DNA of 12,442 nt from JARYMI01 sp964550915 (lineage in GTDB: Bacteria > Acidobacteriota > Aminicenantia > Aminicenantales > UBA8522): positions 1-12,442 of the forward strand of contig CAZKBY010000061.1 in the NCBI GenBank assembly GCA_964550915.1, read 5' to 3'. The notes beneath the pieces are model-generated. The model was not told the origin of the DNA, searched no databases, and saw only the letters and a list, made by a program, of their open reading frames with translations. A program made the position numbers and the translations under genes. Position 1 is the stretch's first letter; the number at the start of each line of letters is the position of its first letter. Of the stretch, positions 6,773 through 11,860 are shown in pieces.

Positions 6773-7621
6773 GTGAGAATCGGTCTTGCTCAAATCGCGC
6801 CTCACCTCGGCGATATCGAAAAAAACCTCAACCTCCATCACTATTTTATCGAAAAAGCCAGGAAGAAAAAAGCCGGACTTATCGTCTTCCCCGAGCTGAG
6901 TCTGACGGGTTACACCCTCATGGACATGGTTCAAGAAGTCGGGCTCAACCCGGCTGAATCTCCCGCCTTCAAGCGCCTCAGGGCCTGGAGCTGCGATATC
7001 GACATTGTCCTGGGCTTTGTCGAGGAAAAAGAGCGCGGGCTTTTTTACAACTCGGCAGCCTATCTCTCCAAGGGCAAGATTCTTCACATCCACCGGAAGG
7101 TCTTCCTCCCCACCTACGGGATGTTCGAAGAAGCAAAGTTCTTCGCCCAGGGAAAGAGCTTTCGGCCCTTTCCCGCTCCCTTCGGGAAAACGGGGCTGAT
7201 GATCTGCCGGGATTTCCTCAGCTTCGGCGCTGGTTACCTTCTTTTTGCCGGAGGAGCTGAGGTCATCGTCGTCATCAGCGCAGCTCCAGGCCGGGGGTTT
7301 TCAAACGAAGGCGGGTTCGCTACAAGCCGGATGTGGGAGCTGATGGGAGAGGCGTTGTCATTTTTCTCTTCTTCTTTTGTCCTTTACGCCAACCGAGTCG
7401 GTTTTGAGGACGGCAAGGCCTTTGCCGGAGGCTCTTTCATCTTTAACCCCCTGGGCCAGCTCATCGCCAAAGCTCCGCCGGTTGAGGAGGAGATGATCAT
7501 TGCCGACCTCGATTTTGAGGAAGTGCGGGCCGCCCGGAAAGCCTGGCCTTTTAAAAGGGAGGACAGGCCCGAGCTTCTGCTCCAGGCCCTCCAAAGGATC
7601 GTTCGCGAGCATGACGATTAA
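6773..7621 (+). CDS. Nitrilase-superfamily amidohydrolase, likely glutaminase partner of NAD+ synthetase
   Basis: The 282-residue product is a carbon-nitrogen hydrolase with the Glu-Lys-Cys triad: E41 in FPELSLTGY, K109 in HRKVFLPTYG and C145 in LMICRDFLS. PTYGMFEEAKFF resembles the equivalent loop of the glutaminase half of glutamine-dependent NAD+ synthetases, and the N terminus MRIGLAQIAPHLGDIEKNL is also typical of that half. The residue after the Cys is Arg rather than the Glu usual in fused NadE enzymes. Known family chemistry releases ammonia from glutamine or another amide; the proposal that it feeds the synthetase rests on similarity and on the 11-base overlap with the next gene. The start is GTG 6773, retaining the conserved first strand; there is no Shine-Dalgarno sequence. 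Confidence 0.87.
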   Translation: MRIGLAQIAPHLGDIEKNLNLHHYFIEKARKKKAGLIVFPELSLTGYTLMDMVQEVGLNPAESPAFKRLRAWSCDIDIVLGFVEEKERGLFYNSAAYLSKGKILHIHRKVFLPTYGMFEEAKFFAQGKSFRPFPAPFGKTGLMICRDFLSFGAGYLLFAGGAEVIVVISAAPGRGFSNEGGFATSRMWELMGEALSFFSSSFVLYANRVGFEDGKAFAGGSFIFNPLGQLIAKAPPVEEEMIIADLDFEEVRAARKAWPFKREDRPELLLQALQRIVREHDD

Positions 7622-8423
7622 TCCGCCGTTCGTAGAAAAGGTCCTCTGCGCCTTTATCAAAGAAGAGCTGTCCAAATTTCAATACAGAAAAGGGCTGATC
7701 GGCCTCTCGGGAGGCCTGGATTCCTCGGTCTGTGCGTTTCTTGCCGCCGAGGCGCTCGGCCCGAAAAATGTCATTGGCGCGATCCTCCCTTACAAAAACA
7801 CTTTTAGCCAGGACGTCAAGGATGCCCGGTCGGTGGCGCGCCGCCTCGGCATCCACTCTCGTCTCATCGACATTGCCCCGATGGTCGATGCCTATTTTTC
7901 TCGCTTCCCGACCAGGGATAGAATACGGATCGGGAACAAAATGGCCAGAGAAAGAATGTCAATTTTGTATGACATCTCAGCTCGGGAAAAAGCTCTTATC
8001 TTGGGGACGAGCAACAAAACCGAGTTGCTGATTGGCTACGGGACCATCCACGGCGACATGGCCTGCGCCATTAATCCGCTCGGAGACTTGTACAAAACCC
8101 AGATCAGAGAGCTGGCAGCTTACCTCGGAGTGCCGGAGAAAATTCTTGCCAAAAAGCCGACCGCCGGGCTCTGGCCCGGACAGACAGACGAGGGAGAAAT
8201 CGGCCTCAGTTACGGGGAGATCGACCGAATCCTTTTCCGGCTCGTTGACAGCCGGCAGACCCCGGAAGCTGTCGTAGCCGCCGGGTTTCCAAGAGAATCC
8301 GTGGAGAAGATTGTCTTCCTGATCAGGAATTCTGAGTTCAAGAGAAAAATGCCCCCGATTGCCAAAATCTCCTCCCGCACCGTGGGACACGACTTTCTTT
8401 TTCCTTACGACCGGAACAGATGA
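7611..8423 (+). CDS. nadE: NAD+ synthetase domain protein (NadE)
   Basis: This enzyme amidates deamido-NAD+ with ATP as the last step of NAD synthesis. The 270-residue protein corresponds to the synthetase domain alone. It shows the ATP-pyrophosphatase P-loop SGGLDSS (33-39), GNKMARERMSILYD (109-122), GTSNKTELLIGYGTIHGD (132-149), PLGDLYKTQ (156-164) and the GLWPGQTDEGEIGLSYGEID block. The start is ATG 7611, with AAAGGA upstream, inside the end of the amidase gene. A longer frame back to a TTG at 7500 would run through amidase coding sequence and add no conserved residues. Size alone would suit an ammonia-dependent NadE, but the coupled amidase gene suggests a two-subunit glutamine-dependent enzyme. 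rsmI follows after three bases. Confidence 0.94.
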   Translation: MTINPPFVEKVLCAFIKEELSKFQYRKGLIGLSGGLDSSVCAFLAAEALGPKNVIGAILPYKNTFSQDVKDARSVARRLGIHSRLIDIAPMVDAYFSRFPTRDRIRIGNKMARERMSILYDISAREKALILGTSNKTELLIGYGTIHGDMACAINPLGDLYKTQIRELAAYLGVPEKILAKKPTAGLWPGQTDEGEIGLSYGEIDRILFRLVDSRQTPEAVVAAGFPRESVEKIVFLIRNSEFKRKMPPIAKISSRTVGHDFLFPYDRNR

Positions 8424-8426
8424 AGG

Positions 8427-9098
8427 ATGGCCGGAAACCTCTATGTCGTGGCCACGCCAGTCGGTAACCTGGAAGACCTGACTTTCCGGGCCCTCAGGAT
8501 TCTCAGCCAGGTCGAAGCCATCGCCTGCGAGGATACGAGACAGACCCTAAAGCTCCTCACCCGGTACAATATCAAGAAAAGACTGATCAGCTATTATCAA
8601 CCGAAAGAGGGACAAAAAATTCCCCAGATAATCGGTCTCCTTGAGGAAGGCAAGGATGTGGCTTTGGTATCGGATTCCGGAACGCCCGGTGTTTCTGACC
8701 CAGGCTTCCGGTTGGTCAGAGAGGCCATAAGCCGGGGATTAAAAGTCATTCCCGTGCCCGGTCCATCGGCGCTTATTGCAGCTCTTTCTGCGGCCGGGCT
8801 ACCCACCCACCGCTTCCTTTTCCTGGGTTTCCTGCCTGCTAAGAGGGAGCGGGCAAGAAAAGTCCTGGAATCTCTTAAGGATGAGGAAGCAACCCTCATT
8901 TTCTATGTCCCGCCGCGGAAATTGGTCCGTTTCCTCGAGGATGCGGAACGAGTTTTGGGAAACCGCCCCTCGGTTTTGGCTAGAGAGCTGACCAAGGTAC
9001 ACGAAGAATTCGTTCGATCCGACATCCGGAAGATGAGAGAGAAGTTAGCCGGGAAGGCCCTGAAAGGAGAAGCTACGCTTCTTATCAGCGGAAAATAA
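8427..9098 (+). CDS. rsmI: 16S rRNA (cytidine-1402-2'-O)-methyltransferase RsmI, short form
   Basis: RsmI methylates the ribose of C1402 in the decoding centre of 16S rRNA using SAM. The tetrapyrrole-methylase fold is clear: LYVVATPVGNLEDLTFRAL, ACEDTRQTLKLL, VSDSGTPGVSDPGFRLV and VIPVPGPSALIAALSAAGL. The product has 223 residues where E. coli and Bacillus proteins have about 280-290. It stops at GEATLLISGK, the end of the catalytic domain, so the usual C-terminal helical extension is absent. The downstream sequence is A+T-rich and shows no continuation in another frame, so this looks like a natural short form. The ATG follows the synthetase stop by three bases with GAAGG immediately before it, suggesting translation by coupling with the gene upstream. 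Confidence 0.94.
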   Translation: MAGNLYVVATPVGNLEDLTFRALRILSQVEAIACEDTRQTLKLLTRYNIKKRLISYYQPKEGQKIPQIIGLLEEGKDVALVSDSGTPGVSDPGFRLVREAISRGLKVIPVPGPSALIAALSAAGLPTHRFLFLGFLPAKRERARKVLESLKDEEATLIFYVPPRKLVRFLEDAERVLGNRPSVLARELTKVHEEFVRSDIRKMREKLAGKALKGEATLLISGK

Positions 9099-9196
9099 AA
9101 AAACTGAGAAATCTGCCTTTTTAGATTAGAAAACTCCTACAAACCAAGGCATATGAGCTTATCGAACAAATATTAAAAAATTTTTTTTAAATAAAC
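9099..9196. other. A+T-rich intergenic segment with possible UP element
   Basis: This is the main part of the longest gap between genes. The last 30 bases are nearly pure A and T, with a run of six A and eight T (about 9175-9188) just before the hsp20 -35, as expected for an UP element that boosts transcription. A five-base stem near 9111-9128 lacks a following T-run, so no clear terminator for rsmI was found. No inverted repeat like CIRCE was seen. Confidence 0.4.
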
Positions 9197-9225
9197 TTGA
9201 CAAAATAATGCTAATATATTATATT
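9197..9225 (+). promoter_or_regulatory. Strong promoter of hsp20
   Basis: A perfect TTGACA (9197-9202) is separated by 17 bases from TATATT (9220-9225), predicting a start near 9232 and a 27-base leader. The match is to the housekeeping sigma consensus; a sigma32-type -10 (CCCCAT-like) is not present. Confidence 0.75.
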
Positions 9226-9258
9226 ATTTATGAGCTGAATCTAACAGAGGAGGTTAAA

Positions 9259-9732
9259 ATGGCTATTATCAGATGGGATCCTTTCAGGGACTTGGTAACC
9301 CTGAGAGAGAGGATGAACCGCCTGTTTGAGGATGTCTTCACTTCTGCCCGCGGCGAAGAGCGAGACCTCATCACCAGCTCTTGGGCGCCCGCTGTTGACA
9401 TCTATGAGGATGAAAATCAGCTCGTGCTGACGGCCGAGATTCCTGGGATCGAGGAAAAGGACATCGAGATCAAGATCGAAGACAACACGCTGAGCATTCA
9501 GGGCGAAAGAAAAATGGAAAAGGAAACCAAGGAAGAGAACTACCACCGGATTGAGAGAGCCTACGGCTCCTTCACCCGGTCTTTCACTCTTCCCAATTAT
9601 ATCGACCAGGAAAAAATTCAGGCCGAGCATGCCAACGGCTTGCTGAAGATCACCATGCCCAAGAAACCCGAGCTAAAGCCGCGCAAAGTCAAGATTCTCA
9701 AACCGGCAGGGGAAGCCAAAGAAAAGAAATAA
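9259..9732 (+). CDS. Hsp20 / alpha-crystallin small heat-shock protein
   Basis: The 157-residue chaperone of the small heat-shock family would form oligomers that hold unfolding proteins until ATP-dependent chaperones act. The N-terminal arm starts MAIIRWDPFRDLVTLRERMN, typical of bacterial class A Hsp20. The alpha-crystallin domain runs from about residue 42 (WAPAVDIYEDENQLVL) to 135, with IPGIEEKDIEIKIEDNTLSI and the consensus ending HANGLLKITMPK. The tail carries a VKI anchor motif of the I-x-I type. The ATG at 9259 follows AGAGGAGG (9246-9253); an in-frame ATG at 9208 lies between the promoter hexamers and cannot be the start. The gene is flanked by its own promoter and terminator, so it is probably expressed alone. 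Confidence 0.95.
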   Translation: MAIIRWDPFRDLVTLRERMNRLFEDVFTSARGEERDLITSSWAPAVDIYEDENQLVLTAEIPGIEEKDIEIKIEDNTLSIQGERKMEKETKEENYHRIERAYGSFTRSFTLPNYIDQEKIQAEHANGLLKITMPKKPELKPRKVKILKPAGEAKEKK

Positions 9733-9752
9733 GTCTAACTCATCCTCGCTCG

Positions 9753-9788
9753 ATGCCGGCCGCCCGTTGGGGGCGCCGGCATTATTTT
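9753..9788 (+). terminator. Strong intrinsic terminator of hsp20
   Basis: ATGCCGGC (9753-9760) pairs perfectly with GCCGGCAT (9775-9782). Past a single bulged C, GCCC (9762-9765) pairs with GGGC (9771-9774) around the loop GTTGG. The T-rich TATTTT follows on the plus strand. No T-run follows on the minus strand, so comF transcription is not clearly ended by the same hairpin. Confidence 0.85.
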
Positions 9789-9803
9789 CGCTTTCCCGAG
9801 CCT

Positions 9804-10547
9804 TTAGGCTTGAGCGATCGTCACGGCTCTGACCTCTCTCGCACCCGCCTTTTTCAAGACAAGCCCGCATTCCCGCAGGGTTGAGCCAGTTGTGTAAACG
9901 TCATCGACCAAGAGAATTATCTTTCCCTGTAAATCCTTTGCTTTCCTGACCCGAAAAGCACCTTGCACGTTCTTTTCTCTTTCCCCCGCTTCGAGAGAAG
10001 TCTGCGCCGGAATGTTTCTGACCTTTATCAATCTGCGCTCGAGAAGGTTTAGCGCCCTGTGTTTGGCCAGACGCCTGGCCAGAACCTGAGACTGGTTAAA
10101 GCCTCGCTTCCTCTCTTTTTTCGGGTGGAGGGGTACGGGAACGACGGCTTCAACACCCTCCCAGAGATCCTCCTCGTTCTCCAGGCTCTCGGCAAGAAGA
10201 TCTCCTAACCACTTCCCCAGGGTCTTGAAACCCCTGTACTTGAAGAGCAGGATGACATCCTTGACGAGCCCTTCATACCGGGCAAAAGAGCGGTGTTTGG
10301 CCAGCACCGGCTGCTTTTCCAGGCAAGCTCCGCAGAGATGGGGCTCGACTTCGCTCTCGAAGAATCTTCCGCAACAAGGACAAAAGGGGGCCGCGGACCG
10401 CCTGATCTTTTCCCGACAGCGTCGGCAAATAACCTTTTCTTGAGCCTCTTCAAGAAAAGCTCTGCACAGCTCGCAATAGGAGGGGTAAAAAAGGAGCTCG
10501 GCTGCTTTCCCCACCGAGGAAAGAAGCCGGTGAAAAGGAAGTTTCAA
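9804..10547 (-). CDS. comF: ComF family phosphoribosyltransferase-like protein
   Basis: The 247-residue product has the ComFC layout: an N-terminal zinc-binding region with paired cysteines (YCELC, C25/C28; ICRRC, C41/C44; FCPCC, C56-C59; LCGAC, C72/C75), then a type I phosphoribosyltransferase domain with VVPVPLHPKKERKRGFNQSQ and the PRPP loop LLVDDVYTTGST (D215, D216). In naturally competent bacteria ComF proteins act in uptake or handling of transforming DNA, but the family is common in non-competent species and its biochemistry is poorly defined. The frame is open back to 10640, inside the DksA-like gene. I place the start at TTG 10547, which overlaps that gene's stop as TTGA and is preceded by AAGGGGTGGG. 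No other competence genes are visible. Confidence 0.88.
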   Translation of the reverse strand: MKLPFHRLLSSVGKAAELLFYPSYCELCRAFLEEAQEKVICRRCREKIRRSAAPFCPCCGRFFESEVEPHLCGACLEKQPVLAKHRSFARYEGLVKDVILLFKYRGFKTLGKWLGDLLAESLENEEDLWEGVEAVVPVPLHPKKERKRGFNQSQVLARRLAKHRALNLLERRLIKVRNIPAQTSLEAGEREKNVQGAFRVRKAKDLQGKIILLVDDVYTTGSTLRECGLVLKKAGAREVRAVTIAQA

Positions 10548-10918
10548 CCCACCCCTTGCTCTTTTTTTTGCTGGCAGTCGATGCAATAAGGGGTCCAGGG
10601 GAGGGCGTTCAGCCGCTTCTTGCCAATCTGCTTGCCGCACATCTGGCAGAGGCCGAACGCCGGGGTCTCCAGCCGACGGAGAGCCGCGTCGAGCAGCCGG
10701 AGTTGCTCTCGCTCCGCGTCAGACAAACTCAGCAGGAACTCTTTGGTGTACGAGCTCTCGGCCTTATCAACGACATCCTGGGCGCTATCGGTTTCTACTT
10801 CTTTGCTTTCATTGTAGAACTGGCTGAGTTTTCTGACGATTTTCTCCTTCTGTTCAAGGAGCGTCTTCCGGTAAGCCTGTTTCTCTTTCTTGGTCAACGT
10901 TTCCCCCTTATTTGGCAT
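10544..10918 (-). CDS. DksA/TraR family C4-type zinc protein
   Basis: The 124-residue product has an N-terminal helical hairpin and a C-terminal zinc finger, C91-x2-C94 in LCQMCGK and C112-x2-C115 in YCIDCQQ. At the hairpin tip the sequence DVVDKA (D48, D51, A53) reproduces the DxxDxA motif that E. coli DksA inserts into the RNA polymerase secondary channel. This supports a transcription-factor role tied to the stringent response, although it is shorter than E. coli DksA (151 residues) and family members differ in activity. The ATG at 10918 overlaps the rlmH stop by 11 bases with AAAAGGAA upstream. A TTG at codon 8, preceded by AAGGGGG, is a possible alternative start. The stop overlaps the comF start, so the three genes appear translationally coupled. 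Confidence 0.88.
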   Translation of the reverse strand: MPNKGETLTKKEKQAYRKTLLEQKEKIVRKLSQFYNESKEVETDSAQDVVDKAESSYTKEFLLSLSDAEREQLRLLDAALRRLETPAFGLCQMCGKQIGKKRLNALPWTPYCIDCQQKKEQGVG

Positions 10919-11372
10919 AGGGCATTCCTTTTCGGATGGTCAAAGCCCGGTAAATCTGCTCGAGCAGCACGACCCGGCTTAACTCATGAGAAAAAGTCAT
11001 CCGGGAAAAGGACAGAAGGAAATTCGCCCTCCGCAAAACCCTCTCGGCCAGGCCAGCAAACCCGCCGACGACAAAAGTGACCGGCCGCGATGAGACCGCC
11101 AGCTTTCCCAGGAATCGGGCGAAATCCTCAGAGCTCATTTCTGCCCCTTTATCGAAAAGGCAAACAATATAGCCATCTCGGAAATGTTTTTCAAGGCCCT
11201 CGGCCTCGATGTCTTGGATTCTCTCAGCCTGCTTGTCCTTCAAGCCCTTTGCCTCTCTTGTCTCGATGAGAACGCAGTCCTCCATCTGGCGGATCCTTTC
11301 GAGATAAAAGCCCTCCAGAGCCCGCCATTCCCTCTTCTTCGTCTTGCCTGGCCAGATGATTTTGAGCTTCAC
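10908..11372 (-). CDS. rlmH: 23S rRNA (pseudouridine-1915-N3)-methyltransferase RlmH
   Basis: RlmH is a SPOUT-class methyltransferase that acts on helix 69 of 23S rRNA in the assembled ribosome. The 154-residue length is normal. Family features include LFDKGAEMSSEDFARFL, the SAM-knot VVGGFAGL (G103, G104, G107), SFSRMTFSHELSR and LLEQIYRALTI. The C terminus reads GMPYAK where the family almost always ends PYH(K/R), so the conserved His is Ala153 here. The start is GTG 11372 with GGAGGA at ideal spacing. A short ORF in the leader ends with a TGA overlapping this GTG. The gene has its own promoter although it lies behind nadD and rsfS. Confidence 0.95.
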   Translation of the reverse strand: MKLKIIWPGKTKKREWRALEGFYLERIRQMEDCVLIETREAKGLKDKQAERIQDIEAEGLEKHFRDGYIVCLFDKGAEMSSEDFARFLGKLAVSSRPVTFVVGGFAGLAERVLRRANFLLSFSRMTFSHELSRVVLLEQIYRALTIRKGMPYAK

Positions 11373-11404
11373 GGCAAGTCCTCCGCGCTATTCCCGATTG
11401 ACAC
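11369..11404 (-). CDS. Possible 11-codon leader peptide before rlmH
   Basis: In the rlmH leader, AGAGGAGG lies eight bases before a GTG at 11404-11402 that opens an 11-codon frame, MSIGNSAEDLP. Its TGA (11371-11369) overlaps the rlmH GTG as GTGA, the geometry of translational coupling. The Shine-Dalgarno sequence is not otherwise explained, because rlmH has its own GGAGGA. Such a short frame could arise by chance, and no regulatory codon run is visible. Confidence 0.3.
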   Translation of the reverse strand: MSIGNSAEDLP

Positions 11405-11436
11405 TGCCTGGCCCTCCTCTTGAAAAGGGTCAATAA

Positions 11437-11465
11437 AAAATAATGATTTGGAGGGGAAATGTCAA
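11437..11465 (-). promoter_or_regulatory. Internal promoter for rlmH, the DksA-like gene and comF
   Basis: On the minus strand a perfect TTGACA (11465-11460) is followed after 17 bases by TATTTT (11442-11437). The expected start is about 11430, giving a 57-base leader. The hexamer begins four bases after the rsfS stop, and no terminator separates rsfS from rlmH. Confidence 0.6.
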
Positions 11466-11469
11466 TATT

Positions 11470-11859
11470 TTATTTAAAAATTTTGTTCCCGTAAGAAATC
11501 CTGGGGGCATCCCCCCATAGCTTTTCGAGGGAATAGTAATCCCGCGTCCTCCGGGAGAAAACATGGACGATGAAGTTCCCATAATCAACTAAGATCCACT
11601 CCGCCAGTCCCTTGCCCTCGACCCCCAGGGGGTGGAGCTTGCCCTTTTTCAACTCCTGTTCGATGCTCTCGTAGATGGCCACGTTCTGCCGGGAAGAGTT
11701 CCCGGTCATGATGACAAAATAATCAGTAAAGGTGGAAATTTCCCTGAGGTCAAGGACGAGAATATCCTCGGCTTTCTTGGCCTGGCCGGCCTTGACCGAG
11801 AGTCTGACTTCAGGCGGAAGGCTCCTTGGGGAGAATTTTGGTGTTTTCGCTCCTGCCAT
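11470..11859 (-). CDS. rsfS: Ribosomal silencing factor RsfS
   Basis: RsfS binds large-subunit protein uL14 and blocks subunit joining, lowering translation when nutrients are short. The 129-residue product matches the DUF143/RsfS family: LDLREISTFTDYFVIMTGNS, the helix NVAIYESIEQELKK, then EGKGLAEWILVDYGNFIVHV and the ending RDYYSLEKLWGDA. An N-terminal extension of about 25 residues, rich in Pro, Lys and Ser, precedes the core. The ATG at 11859 follows the nadD stop by one base and has CAGGAG in the last codons of nadD, so the two are certainly co-transcribed and probably coupled. The nadD-rsfS-rlmH order is widely conserved in bacteria. Confidence 0.95.
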   Translation of the reverse strand: MAGAKTPKFSPRSLPPEVRLSVKAGQAKKAEDILVLDLREISTFTDYFVIMTGNSSRQNVAIYESIEQELKKGKLHPLGVEGKGLAEWILVDYGNFIVHVFSRRTRDYYSLEKLWGDAPRISYGNKIFK

Positions 11860-11860
11860 T

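Noticed and set aside
7500..7610. TTG at 7500 as start of the NAD+ synthetase
   Set aside because: The extra 37 codons overlap conserved amidase coding sequence and resemble no NadE; ATG 7611 fits the domain and coupling geometry.
9105..9130. Hairpin AATCT/AGATT after rsmI as a terminator
   Set aside because: The stem has only five A/T-rich pairs and no T-run follows it.
9208..9258. ATG at 9208 as start of hsp20
   Set aside because: It lies in the promoter spacer and would add a non-family extension; AGAGGAGG and the conserved N terminus support 9259.
10548..10640. GTG at 10640 as start of comF
   Set aside because: It would overlap the zinc-finger coding part of the DksA-like gene by about 97 bases with no ribosome-binding site; TTG 10547 has one.
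10556..11080. 174-codon plus-strand frame over the DksA-like gene and rlmH
   Set aside because: Both minus-strand genes are recognised families with intact motifs; this frame is antisense noise.
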